NCBI GenBank assembly: GCA_011800155.1
Contig: CM022372.1
Span: 930,001 to 994,000, forward strand
Direction of reading: 5' to 3'
Length of the DNA stretch: 64,000 bases
From: Flammulina velutipes
Taxonomy: Eukaryota > Basidiomycota > Agaricomycetes > Agaricales > Physalacriaceae
Of the stretch, positions 47,334 to 59,532 are shown piece by piece. The notes beneath the pieces are model-generated. The model was not told where the DNA came from and did not search any database. It was given only the letters and a program-made list of their open reading frames with translations. The stretch's first letter is position 1, and each line of letters opens with the position of its first letter. Position numbers and translations under genes: made by a program.

Positions 47334-49578
47334 CTACTTACGAGCTCTTTTATTATTTGCTAACCAAGAGGATTCCAGCCTTTGTCGCGCGGATGAGAGA
47401 GACGCCAAACCACTTTTTGTCACCGGCGTATGGTAACCTCGCGCACCACTCTTCTTCACCGCATCCCTCAATAATCCGCACAAAGCTTGATCACTGAACT
47501 GCACTCCCTTGGCGTAGTCGACCTTTTTGAAGAAGGTATGCCAGTCAGAGACTTGATATATCTCCTTGATCGCTGAAACCATCTTCTCTGGCAGCTCCTT
47601 CTCAACGACGCCATAGTTGTCGTCGAGGGACTCTATCCTATCGGAGTAGGTATCGACGAACATCCGGAGGAGCGTGACTTGGAACATGATGAGACGCATA
47701 CTCGTCTTGCCCGCAGCGAACGTTGCTCCAAGACGATACTGGCTAACACCCTCTTCTCGGATTTCCAGATCAGCGTGCTCCCTGAGAAGCCACCGGACAT
47801 TCCGGATGAAGACCTCTTCAAGAAAGATACCACTGATCTGCGCCCATTTTATCTTTCCAGGGTGCACTAGCACCAGCGTTACCAGAACAATGAACTCCCC
47901 AAGGTCCGGCACATAGTCCTTTGATCGTAAATTCGGGTTTTGGATGACTCTCTCCAGGATCTGCGTGGCGTCGCTGAGAATGGATGGAGTTTTCCGAACG
48001 AGGCAGATGAGAAGATGGAGCAGGTGACAGTACGAGTACATCGCCTTCTCAGATGCGTGTGCAAGACGGCCTCTGTGAGAGGATTTGGAATCGGTGTCAA
48101 GGGCATCGTCACAGTCCTTCATGAGGGCCACCACAATACGATTCATCATGCGAAACACGACAGTCACTGAGATTTGTGTCATGGGGAGTTGGGGCGGGGT
48201 CTTCGTCGGTGGCGGTTGACGCTGACCTCCTCCCTGTCCACGGCCCTTGGGAGGCGAGCCCTTGTCCGACTCCAACATGCCCTTGTGAATCAAGTCCAGA
48301 GATTTCCAAATCTTGGGCTCGGCCGCCTCGAAATGTGCACGGCTGAAAGCTAGAGGGAGGAAGTACTGGAATTTGGATTTCATGATGCTATTCCGGACTC
48401 CAAATACATTGAAGGCCTCCTGGCTAAGCCAGTCAAAATCGGAAGAGATATTCCGAGACTTCGCATCGAGCCGCACGCCGACACCCAAGATGCAGTTTTT
48501 GAGTGGCGTCTTTAGGAAGAAGCACTGCAATTCGCGTTTGACGAACTCTCGCGAAGAGGTAACGATGGCGTGGAAGCGTGGATAGACGTTTCCGAAGGAG
48601 ATGAGGGTTTCGGACGGCAAGTCACCCGCTAGTGTGAACAGGATGTCGTCTGGCAGGTTGTCTAAAAGATTGCATGATTTAGAAGGTGTCATGTAGCGAA
48701 GTATGCTGGGATCAGATTTTGCCGGAGCATCTGCGAGAGGCGCGGAATGATGAGGTAGAGAGGACGATCCGTAGGGGCAGCGCTTGCACGTATACCGTGT
48801 AATGGACCTGAGGGCATGCTCCCATCGGGGATTGATATATTCCAGCATATGGATACGATTCGTAGCCCCGGGAGTGTCCTTCACTTTGTGCGAGATCAAC
48901 CTTCCCGTTATCGGCAATGGTATCACGGTATGGTTGTCGCTGTCCCATTGATTTTTGAGCCGCGTCTGTGGACCTGCCAGCCATCTGAATCCAGCAAGAT
49001 CTTTGAGGCAGTCGTCGAGTTGCTCCTTGCGAACGTATACGACGAGAAGATAATCTCCAATATAGGTGGGGTCACCATGATCTTGATCCACCGTCGTACT
49101 TGAGAAGAATGTAAGGAACTGCAGAAACAGCCCACGCAGCGTCAAAGCTGGGCTATATCTTTGACAACTTTAAACAGACGACTGATTACAAAAGGATGAG
49201 CTTACCCTCCTGTGTAATCCCCTTCGCATACGTAGCTGCTTAGAAGGTCACAACAAATATGGCGTCCACCTATGTTGGGGTGTTGAATGTCGGACGTGGA
49301 CATGATGATGGGAGGTCTGGACGGCTGGTCATGACAGTTAGCTAGATGATATGGTTGGGAGGAAAGAAACCCACCCAGAGAGGAGGGATCTCTACTTCGA
49401 AATGGAGAGCTAGATCTTTCCAAGGCCCGCTTGGAGGGGTGAGGACAAGGCATATGCGAGTGACGTCCGCGTCGTCTATGAAGACGTTTACTCCAGGATA
49501 CGGAGTGTCCACAAGCTCGGCCAGGTCACGGTGAAGACGTGCTAGAAGTTTGCGACGTGAATCTGCAGTGGCCCGCAT
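47334..49578 (-). CDS. UBC-fold (E2-like) protein fused to an F-box-like segment
   Basis: Three exons (49375-49578, 49206-49324, 47334-49152) give 713 residues. Residues 1-130 read as an E2 ubiquitin-conjugating domain: RRKLLARLHRDLAELVDTPY, PPSGPWKDLALHFEVEIPPL, QHPNIGGRHICCDLL (HPN motif 83-85, candidate catalytic Cys92) and YTGGPALTLRGLFLQFLTFF. At about 270-310 an F-box-like helix set appears: CNLLDNLPDDILFTLAGDLP, SFGNVYPRFHAIVTS. The remaining 400 residues are helical with a glycine/proline linker and are not recognised. E2 activity and SCF binding are both inferred from motifs. Joining them in one polypeptide is unusual. The gene faces metacaspase 2 tail to tail, 138 bp apart. Confidence 0.75.
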
Positions 49579-50182
49579 TTTGTGGCGATGTTTGTCGGAT
49601 AACGGCTTTAAACACCTGTGTTGACTACAATCCGGAACCGGTCACGGCTGCGGTAAACAGCAATGAGAGTCATACAGACCACGTCTAGAATAGAAATACC
49701 TTAATTGACTGCCCAAAGCGCTTACCAGAACTTCAGCTTGCAAGGCTACTACGTCCCTGTCGGACGTGAAGATGACCTTCCAGGCTTTCGTTTGCCAGAC
49801 CAATGGGACCAACTGCTTCTGAACGCCGCAATATCAGTGGCGAGAGAGAATTGTTGCTGCGCCACCAATCACTGTAGTGGTGGTATCGGTTGAAGTTATG
49901 ATTTGAACTTCCATCGAAGAAAACGAGACGTTCGCAAGTTCCACAAAGAATATGAATACATAGTGCAGCTACATTTTCTCGTGACAGCCGTTTATCCTTA
50001 TATACAGTGCGAGCTACGTATGTAGAGGTAAAGCACAGTTGCGAAACAACGACAGAGTTGAGTGATTCATACATTGAGTCGAGGGGAGAGAGAGAAAAGG
50101 GTGAAAAGAGGCGAGGGAACAACACAAAAAGAAAATGCATAACGTAGCATCAAAAGCGTTTGGAAAAAGGAAGACGTGAGGA
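49579..50182. other. Intergenic between E2-like gene and MCM1-like gene
   Basis: Contains the promoter of the E2-like gene (to the left) and the 3' region of the MADS-box gene (to the right). No gene recognised. Confidence 0.45.
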
Positions 50183-51344
50183 CTATCTCCGTGTGTATGC
50201 CTGCTGCTGGGGCTGTTGCTGCCAATGACTCTGTTGTTGCGGAGCAGAGGAGGCCAGCGAGCCCAGTTGCCCGCCCTGGGGCCCACCGCCAGCTGTGGGC
50301 GGTGGCCCGTACGAGTAACCTTGCATCATGTGCGGAGGAGGGTACATGCCCTCTTGACTGGGATGGTGCTGATGGTGTCCATATGGTCCGGGGTACTGGC
50401 CTGAATTTGGAGCTGGAGGAACTTGAGCGTGAGACTGATTAGGAGACGTCGGTGAGCCGAGAGGGGGAATAGGCTGTTGCTGTTGCTGGGGCGAGGACTG
50501 CTGAGGAGGTTGTTGATTACTGGGAATAGCGAGAGGAGGAGCAGCCGAGCCTGGCGATGGATTATTCGCAGCGCGAGACGTCGTGGCGGCGTTTGATGAG
50601 CGACGCCGACGTTTAGTGCCGATGCGATCGTCCGCGTCCTCGTCGTGGTCATCGTCGCCGCTATCTTTGGGACCTTGTTGGTTGCCTATGGACAGACCAC
50701 CGGGCAGGTTGTTGGGAGGCACAGTGGGGGGCGGGGGCATGGGACCGCCTGACTGGCGGGCCAGAGGGGCACCGACGGGCATCGACGACGGCAGCGTTCC
50801 GTGGGGGGCATTGAGACAGGCCTGAATAAGGTTCTTGCCCTCGGGTTGGGTGACGAGGGGTTGCAGTTTCGCAGTGGTAAAGGTGTACACGAGCCCGGTC
50901 TCGGATACGACGAGCAAAAGGACTTGGGTACCAGTAAGCGTTGATAATTCGTAAGCCTAGAAAAAGTATGAGAAATAGTCGAAGAAGATTGTTGGCCGGA
51001 GCAAACGAAATAGGTAAGACAATTACCTTTTTCATAATGCCTGGAAAAGGGAATAGTGAGGAAGGAGAACGACTATAGCGTGTGTGCAACATACCAGCTT
51101 TCCTTTTGGAGAAGGTTATATGACGTCGCGACTTATCCTGGATGAATTCGATCTTAATCTTCCGTCTTCCTGCTTTCTTGTCCGATTTTGGCTTATCCTC
51201 GTCGTCGTCGTCGTCCCCGGCACTGTCCACAGCGTCCTGGTCGTTGATGAACGCGTCGTCGCTAACAGCAGGGACCATCTGCGGAGGAAGTTGTCCATCG
51301 TGAGGTGCTGCGCTCATATCCATGGTTCTCTGACGCTTGCGCAT
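50183..51344 (-). CDS. MCM1: SRF-type MADS-box transcription factor
   Basis: Three exons (51095-51344, 51027-51040, 50183-50956) give 345 residues. The MADS domain (about 58-118) reads GRRKIKIEFIQDKSRRHITF, SKRKAGIMKKAYELSTLTGT and QVLLLVVSETGLVYTFTTAK, which is the SRF/Mcm1 class rather than MEF2. The middle exon is 14 bp and codes GIMKK. An acidic stretch (DDDDDEDKPK) precedes the domain. The C-terminus is rich in Pro, Gln and Gly, typical of an activation region, with KRRRR near the middle as a possible nuclear signal. In fungi Mcm1 directs mating-type, cell-cycle and arginine genes with partner factors. Confidence 0.95.
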
Positions 51345-52254
51345 AACAGAATCTTCGAATTGTCGTGTAAAATGAGGATGCGTTTCGTGACTGATGACGA
51401 GCAGACGTGTTAGAACAGTGGCAGAGGGGCATAAAATACAGCGTACAGCAACAAGAAATGAGAGAGCTCGCTGTTGAAGGCGACGAGCAGAGAGGATGGC
51501 TAACCTAGGAAGGATAGCTCGAGGAGGATGTGTGGCCGGAAGAGGAAGGCTGAGAGCAAGTTGCCGTTTTAGCTGGGGCTCAGATCAACTTGCTCCATTC
51601 CCTTTTTTATTCCATCAATCATTTGTAAGCAAATACGACCAAATAAAGCATTGCCACAAAGAGAGAACCGAGTACTCCACGTGGCGCGCCAAGGTCCTTT
51701 TTGCACGCACTCCGACCCAAGGATCCCCATATGAAGGAGATTTAATGAATCATCTCGTAATAGCCGTGCACCAGGTAGGTGTGAATGCGAGAAAGTGCCA
51801 ATCCGAAAGACAATTGAAGCGAAACGATGCTGCCGGCGCATCACAAAATCGGGAACCTGGATTGGTTGCCGATGGCCCGATGGTTCCTCTTCCATGGAAG
51901 CAGATACCTCGAGTCCATAAAAGTAAATTTAATTTCCTAACGCGCCCAATGATGAAGCAAAAAGTCGTGGTACAATTCCGCACAGCCAAAACGCGCAAAG
52001 CATATACATCAAGAACACTGTAATCTACACCCGGAACATACACCACCCAACGCAAACGTCAGATAGAGTTGGCGCTTCGCGCTCTTGACAGTCATCACCA
52101 ATCATTCATCTTGGAAAGACTTGCTCTTTCGTCCGTTTATCGCCACCCACACATCAGGCAGGCCATGTCGCGGAGCACCCGCAAGGACGCGGAGTAGCGC
52201 AACAATCATGCTGTGTCCAAGAACGCGTCCTGGGCAATGGGCGCTCATCACCAT
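51345..52254. other. Upstream region of MCM1-like gene, no gene recognised
   Basis: A 0.9-kb stretch between the MADS-box start and the end of the next minus-strand gene. Long upstream regions are common for such regulators. Frames of about 100-170 codons occur (51496-52023 plus), but they have no family match or sensible composition. Confidence 0.45.
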
Positions 52255-55200
52255 TTATGTTGGCTGGATCGAAATTTGCAAGGCACGTGCAACACACTCT
52301 TCAAATCTAAGCCCAGGATGGTCCGCGCGCACTTGCTGAAGAGCGCTAGCAGTCTTGCGTATGTCGACGTCCATAATCAGATGCAAGTAAGAAGCTGTTT
52401 CGTCTTCTGTGAATCCACCCCATCATGAGCCAATTAGACACCACTTGCTCTGATCACTCACCGGTAGGTAACAGGCCCCCGTCAACGGCTTGTAGACGAC
52501 TTGGATGGATATCTTGACAGCCTTCATCCCGACATACACCTCCACCGGGGATTTCGTATTGGCAGATGACTTTGCTCGGATCTAGTGCACGACTCGCTAC
52601 CGCCAACTTGAGTGGTCTCAAATCGGGGGTAATATAAGTGGCGAGTGAATTAGTTTGAACAGACGCAGAGGGAAAAGAACGTGAAGGAAGAGTAGTGGAA
52701 GGGGAAACTAAAGAACCCATGGCTTGGACTTCGGACATTGGGTCTGTGCTTGCGCTATCTTGAACGACTTCAGAAGGGTAGACAGCAGGCCGCGAGCGCA
52801 ACAGGGGATATGACTGGAACGGAGATTCGTACATAGAGAAGCCTTCAGCTCCGGCCGGATTTCCTGCGACTTCGTGGATGTTGACCGGCTAGAAGATGGT
52901 AGCATTAGTTACCTTGCCTTTTGCACGAATGAATGACCATCCGCAATCTAAAATAGAAAGCAAACGGACTCTGATGACGCACCTGTGTCGACGAGGACGT
53001 TCGATGGTCAACGTCGACTGCTTCAACAGGAATTTGGGGGGCTTCTGGTAGTACTGCAAACTCCTGTAAAGAACCAAGTAACAAGAGAAGGAAAAAACAA
53101 AGCATGATGTTAGGAAACACGGGGATTGCCCAGACAAAAGAGAAAGGAAAATTTCTTGCCGCTTGATCATCTGGTGTCAGAGAGCCTACACGAGGCATCA
53201 GTGGCGCGAATGAGATACGCAAAAAAAAAACGTACCACTACCACCGGGCAGAAAGGTCATCGATATTGCACCATCTAGACTAATCGAGTCTATTTGAGGA
53301 AAGGAGATGCCGGCAAAAGAGCAGAGGGAGATTGATGTATTAGTCGATATTGAAATCGTGAAAATCGAGAACGAGAACCAATGTTAGCAGTCGAAGTCAC
53401 AGAAGTGATGGATGGTGTCATGGACCGCAGAACTGTTGGTATGTAAGCCAACAGGTTGAGGGTGTCAGAAAGATGTCGCACTTGACGGAGAAGTACACGT
53501 AGAGGATGGACCAGCCACATGTGCCGTGTCGGTATCTCGCTGGGTATCGATGGGCGTCGTGATGCTGTCTTGGTTCTGTGAGCGCTGGAAAGACCGTAAG
53601 AGGATGAGAGCGGAATCATCATGAGGATGAACCAACATTAAGTTTGATCAATTCTTTTTCTGCGATGAGCTGCCTAATCCTCGCAATTTCTCTTTCCTTC
53701 TCCGCGAGCACAGCGGGCGACTGGGTACGAGGGTATTTGTCGCTGATGTTCGGAGTCGATGAGGACGACGAGTCCTCACTAGGATCAACCATTTGGTAGT
53801 CACCGTCCGTTTCCCCATCGCTGTCGCTGAGATCAATGACCAAGCGTCTGACTTTTCCTACTCCAGCAAAGGATCCATTTTTCTTCCGTTGCAAGGTGCG
53901 AGGGACACGTCGTTCGGTAGGTCCATTATGTTTCGTCGCCTCCATGTCAACGAAGTCTGCAGCCGTAGGTCGGCGGCGTTGCGGACCCTGGTAATCCACG
54001 AAAGTAGGCCTGTCTTGCGGTGTGGTAGCAAGCGGTGAAGAAGGTGTGGTGACTTGTCCGAGAGTAGGTGACCTCAGAGGAACAACGTCTGGCGGTGGAG
54101 TAGGTTCGGCGGTGTCTAGGCCCGGAATCTCATCCACGTCCATGGGATGATCGCTTTCCAGCCTTGAGTGCTCATGTGGATGGATGGTTTTCAAGAAATC
54201 GTCGACGCTTTCAGATTGAGCCGACATCATGTCGACGTCCTGTATGGCTCGTTCGGGTGAGTACCTCGACGAAGCAATAGATGAGGCGCCGGGAGACGTA
54301 GGTGGTTGAAGCTTTTTTCGTGTTGCCTGGACAGCCCTTTTGCGAGCAAGCAGTTCTTCGCGTCGTTGACGTTCCATGTCCTGCAATGCGATGGCGTCCG
54401 GAGAAGCCTGACCAATCGGTGCAGTGGTGATGGCAGGAGGTCGGGGAGGTAGAGCATGTCGGAGGTGCGCAGGAGACACAGGGACCGGGGGTGGAGGCAT
54501 AGAGTCTGCGTCTGTTGGCTTTGGCACATGTGGTACTAAACCGGTCCGGTCAAGGTTGAGAGGGAGCCGAAGGTTTAGCTCGGTGAAGACGTAGAATATA
54601 ACTTGTCGACTAAGTCCACAGACTGTTAAGTACTCTGGCGGCACACCCCATCCTAGGAGATCAAGAATAATATCTTTGCATGTCTCGTATTGAGCGCGCG
54701 TAACTGGAAAAATGAATGAAAAAGAGTTGAGTGCAAGAGGAAGAAAACGTACGTGCGAGTCCTGGCCTGACATGATTCTCGTCGGTAAGTAGATTGTTAA
54801 GCTCTGGTGTTGACTCTATGCCAGCCATGGCAGACGGTGTTGGTGTTACGGGAGAAGCAGCAAGGCGTTCCAGAAGGTTCGGGGGTGATTCTTGTTTTAG
54901 GATAACGGGGCTTGGCGATTTGGTGGGCGCACGTTCTGGAGGTGGCGCCGGTTCTGCGGAAAGCCTCTTAGACGATGCTGTCTTGGAGATAGCGATTATT
55001 TCAGAGTCGTCGATTTCGCCTTCTTCCATCTCTGCGTCCTCGGCGGACGCTTTTTGAGTTGGCGCGAATTCCTCCTGGCCATAGTCCAGGAGAGGCATAG
55101 ATTCTGATGGTCCAGGGGGCTTCGGAGGTAGGCCAGGATTAGAAAGACTGCTCACTGGTTTGCGACGCTTGGATTTCAGTGTTAAGAGAGCAGCGGCGCG

Positions 55201-55287
55201 CAGAGATGAGGCTGGATCTGAGTCGACATTCATGGCTGACTCTGATTCGAGTACAGCTGCGGCAGCGAGAGCAGAAGGACTGGGCAT
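52255..55287 (-). CDS. Red1/ZFC3H1-like zinc-finger protein, nuclear RNA decay
   Basis: Nine exons (54753-55287, 53637-54703, 53482-53575, 53379-53432, 53236-53289, 53136-53185, 52983-53063, 52462-52888, 52255-52406) give 837 residues. The N-terminus has SSLRAAALLTLKSKRRKP, a short conserved patch, then long disorder with an acidic MEEGEIDDSE. The region after TRAQYETCKDIILDLLGWGV may fold. A coiled coil (EKEREIARIRQLIAEKELIK) and ISLDGAISMTFLPGGS follow. The finger ICQYEIPGGGVCRDEGCQDI with HPSR is Cys754-Cys764-Cys769-His773, the C-terminal CCCH finger of Red1/ZFC3H1. These proteins bring meiotic and other unwanted transcripts to the nuclear exosome with an Mtr4-like helicase. Exons 5-7 are less certain. 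Confidence 0.78.
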
Positions 55288-55465
55288 CGCACTATGTCTG
55301 TCGAGAGAGATTAATGAAAGTTGGAGGAAAGCGGCGACGAGGTGGAAATGATGAGGAACAGAAAAGCCTCATATGGCATTTCCCACGTGGTACGCACGGA
55401 CCCAAATTGTGGCTTTACAGTAGTTTACAGTTGAATTCACTTTACTATATGTATGTCCTACAGAA

Positions 55466-57393
55466 CTACTCCAGGGAAACGCTCTGAGATCTACCTTTGA
55501 ATTTACGGACAGCCCATCCGCTTCCATACCATCCAGCAACAATGACCACGAAAGACCCTACGATCGCCGCCCCGATGTATCCAGAGTTATCGTTAGCCTG
55601 TGGATTTAGAAGAAATGTTAATAACCCTATTGACCTGGAGAGAAATTCTTACACGAGCCCATCCTCTCCACCAGCTACCCGCGAGGCCGCCACCGTCTTC
55701 TGCTTCAGCAGCTTCCTGACACTTCGCGCAGTTTTCTCCAATGAGCCCCATGATCGTGATCAGGGATATGCTGTCCGAGGCATTATTGAGAGATATCGAA
55801 TGCACTCAGTACACGCACCTGAAAGCCACGAGTATACTGAGCAAGGTCAAAACAATGCTCAGGCCCGACATCATATTCAGCTTGACCTTGAGCTCGCTGG
55901 CCTTGTTGCTCAAATTGTGATCATCAATAGGGATGGCAGATACGACCAAAGTGTCGTCCGTAACAGCACACTCGGATGCTGGGGTTACAGGAGAATCTGG
56001 GACACTGTTGGGGAGGGCAACTCGTTTTTCGAAGATCGTTAACGATGTCTCTGGAAATCCGGAGTATGAATAGAGCATCAGAATTGAATCCAAAGAGTCG
56101 ATGAGCGTCATTCCGGCCGTGAACAATAGCTGAGATTGTCATCAGAAACGATTCTACCTCACGAACAACAAGACTCACCGGTAAGATAATAATATCGCCA
56201 GCAGGAATAGATTCCCCATTAGACCCTTTCTTTGCCAAAGCGGATACAGCAAGCAACGCAATGGAAGAAGCAGTATCGAAGCCTATGGTAATCGGTTTGC
56301 TGTTTCCTTCGTACGGCAAAGGACTCACCAAAGCCAAACAGGAAGCCCACAGGATACATCTAGAGAGATGTAAACGAAAATAGCTCTTCCCATGAACAGA
56401 CGACAGACACACCTTCCATGGCCTGTCCACAAAATTGATAACAGGACCTATCAACCTCATCATGAACATATGGTTGTGTTTGGGATCTTCAACCTCTTCA
56501 GGGTCTGTGATGCCTGCTGCCAGCTGGCGTTGGCGCTGACGTACCCAAGTTGTATCAGACACCATTGAATAATGATGGAAAAACGCACCTTACGGCGCTG
56601 TTTCAAGATACGCCACAATATGATAGAATTTGCCAATCCGACGATGAACAAAAAACTACCGCTGACCGCCGCGCCTATTTTCGAGAATCAATGGTTTCTG
56701 AAAAATGGGAATATGGAAAAAGACTGACCAACAATGCCACCTACCTCTCCCACCCCACCTATTTTATCATAGATGTCGGACGATATAGCAATAGCAACAT
56801 TCTTCAAGGAATCTCAGCCATCCATCAAGCGGACGAGATGACGGAGTGAAGATTCGTACCACCACCACCACGATAGTACTATGCCCAAGAGAAAAGAATA
56901 AACCACAGGTAACCGGCAATTGTCCGAGGTTTATCAACCCTCTTGTCGCGTTGTCGATAGCACTAGAACAAAAGTCATCATCATTGTGCACCTAGGTTGG
57001 GAATTTAGAGAGCCTATCAGATGGATCCGATGATTAAACTTACCAGATTTTCTGAGACGAGTGTACCTAATGTGGTCTGCATCCAGTGCTACATTCATCA
57101 GTTAGTTTTACGGAGGACCAATTCAAGGTGAACACCAACCGTGGCGCAATCCCAAAGTCTGAGTCGAAGAAGTTAATCGTTTATAAATAGCGTAGAAAGG
57201 TCTTTCTACACACCCATGCCAAAAGAGCTAAGCTTAGAATTGGTTGCGTTTCGCGACTTCTTCCGAATAAGATGCCAGCCACAATCCAACATAAGGCATT
57301 GGCCAAAACCTCAACGACAACAAGCAGGACCGAGCGACCGAAAATAGTCAGACGAGGGATTCGTTGGAAAGACGAGACACCAGGGAACTGCAT
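55466..57393 (-). CDS. High-affinity nickel/cobalt transporter (NiCoT)
   Basis: Twelve exons (57214-57393, 57140-57158, 57067-57088, 56860-56962, 56729-56801, 56589-56674, 56413-56535, 56329-56359, 56179-56282, 55819-56129, 55653-55770, 55466-55597) give 433 residues. All family signatures are present: LGLRHALDADHISAIDN, GLFFSLGHSTIVVVV, GFLFGFGFDTASSIALLAVS and LFTAGMTLIDSLDSILMLYS. It has about eight membrane segments. The His/Asp motif in the first signature binds the metal. The transporter supplies Ni to urease (or Co) at the plasma membrane; the choice of metal is unknown. Exons 2, 3 and 8 are 19-31 bp. The intron after ADHIS is about 104 nt, twice the local norm. Confidence 0.93.
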
Positions 57394-57638
57394 GAGAAAA
57401 AACGTCTGGCTTGGCTAGTGGACGTCGCTTTTAAAGGAGGTGGATGAACTCAGGCTGTTATCAGTAAAAAGTCCACGTGCCACGCGACGCTTATCTTGGG
57501 GAAGGAAAATGTATACAGTGTGGATAGTGCGCTAGATATATATGACTAGATGTACGGACAGATACAGAAAGATTATAATATGAGTACATAGTAGGTAAGG
57601 ATGTTGTACAAAAGAACGCCACACCATCATTTACCGAA

Positions 57639-59127
57639 TTATACACGACTTGGAGTCATCAAGTTGAGGTACACCGAAATGAGTAATCGGCTTGGGCTGA
57701 GGAACGGAGGAATAACTAAGCCTCCACCTAGGCCACGGCGGTGCCATGAATCGACTACAAGGAGAGATGTCAATCTCATGAAGAAAAAATGTAATAAACA
57801 GCTTACTCATTGGTTGAGCGAGGACGAACATGTCCAAGTACACCCATAGTCGACCGGGCCACCCACCCACTCTGCGCCCGGTAGCTCTTCTCCAGAATCG
57901 TTCGATTAAGAGTATCGGTACTTGCAAAACGAAGAACACGACTGGAGCGGGATCAAGGCCCTTCCCCATCCCGTATATGGAAAGTTCATGATATAACCCA
58001 GAGGCTAAGAAGACGCCAGAAAGCATGCCCAAGCTGCCACCAATCTTGGCACCTAGGTATCCTCCATAAACGTGAAAAGTCTGCCGTAAGAACTGATGCC
58101 ATCGTTTAGCCCAAAGCTCGTGCATCGATTCTGGATAAAGATAAGTATGTAAATGATACATCGATATTTCGAGCGACAACCTACCTGCTACCCATGGCCG
58201 ATCAATGACGGGAGGCCAAAAAGCGGGAGAATCGTGTAGAAGGCCAACGGCAAACAGGGTGATAAGATGATACACCATCTGAAAGCCTGCGAGAAGAGCC
58301 GTTCCCGTTAGCAGATGAATGATAGTGGAAACGCTGTAGCGTTGGATGATCGGCAAGTCGGGGTAGAACATAGACCCGCCACTGGTTTGTCCGACACCAG
58401 GGAACAGCTTAAGTGTTGTCTCTATGACATCAAGTACGAGGAAATTTGTCAGGAAACTTTTTGCTGTGGCCTCAAGGAATGAGACGCGCTCCATGGGACG
58501 TGGGTCCTTCGGAAAGCTGATACCCTGGCCAAACTTGAACCGCATTCCACGCATGGAGTGGGCAAGTTCGATGACGTCCGATATCCAAGCAGGGATCCAA
58601 GCAAGACGAGGCTCAGAGATGCTAACTCCGTCGTTCGTTGTGACAGTTGACTTTCCGTTTTGGCCAATTTCATTAGCCTTGAGCATACCCTCTGGTGTCA
58701 CTGCATACTCGATGGCTTTGCCAACTATGACAATGCTTGCAAGACCTAGACCGATGGCAATAAGCGGCCGGAAGTCAGCCGTGACGCGGAGCGGACGTAC
58801 ATTGGCCCCAGTTACAGACGTTCATCATTGGGATAGTCCAATAGTGCGTGAATGCAGACCATAGTGTTGTGGTAATGACCGTAGGCAGAAGTAAGATCCG
58901 AATGAGGTAGGTCCCTTGGCGGCGCGCTAGGTAAGTCAGAAAGATGAAGGGAATTAGTGACATGAGCATAGTGGGTGCCACTGCTATGCTAATGGGAATT
59001 CGGTCTTCTGGCCTCGGAATGACCGTCCTGAATGCCTGTAAGGAAGTATGTTTACAGCTATGGGAGCATAAGCGCCTGCGGGATTGTCACCAACGAAATG
59101 AATGTACCTGGATAGAAATAGGTGCAT
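57639..59127 (-). CDS. Wax-synthase-domain O-acyltransferase, membrane protein
   Basis: Five exons (59095-59127, 58801-59035, 58185-58745, 57807-58130, 57639-57754) give 422 residues. Several membrane helices are seen (PTMLMSLIPFIFLTYLA, SVSTIIHLLTGTALLAGFQM). Family landmarks are AIEYAVTPEGMLKANE, PWVAESMHELWAKRWHQFLR, FLASGLYHELSIYG (candidate catalytic His) and QPMIDSWHRRGLGGGLVIPP. Related basidiomycete enzymes acylate fatty alcohols or terpenoid hydroxyls; the true acceptor is unknown. The 33-bp first exon is my choice: it starts with an ATG and uses a GTTGGT donor of a kind seen elsewhere in the window. The start is moderately uncertain. Confidence 0.82.
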
Positions 59128-59532
59128 ACTGCGCTCCAATTGAGCGAGGTATTTTGGGTAAAAAAGGCACAAGGCTTACTGAGTGAAAAAGGATTGCATG
59201 GTCTCAGCACGAGAAAGCCACGTCGTAGTAGGAAGCAAGAGAGAATCGGAGTAAGCATCGACACCGGATTTACATCAATGTCATGACGTACGAGCATGCA
59301 CATCCCCGGCAGGCACAGGTTAATGGCTCGGATGAGGGGTATGCGCCGACTCGCGGCAGGTAACAAACCGTAAACCAAACTATCCTCATAATCTTGAACA
59401 ATGTCCCCTTAAATGACGCCGCTACGTACACTTACAACGAGTCCATTTATTTACCTCAACTAAGTAATTCACACGAATCAACGTGTCAACGGCAAATGCC
59501 GTTACTGCTTGTCTTTTACTACCATCGTAAAC
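59128..59532. other. Divergent intergenic between wax-synthase-like and Clr2-like genes
   Basis: 405 bp with start codons on either side. No gene seen; both promoters should lie here. Confidence 0.45.

Noticed and set aside
51496..52023. A 175-codon plus-strand frame upstream of the MADS-box gene.
   Set aside because: No family match, and its composition looks random; more likely a promoter region or long 5' leader.
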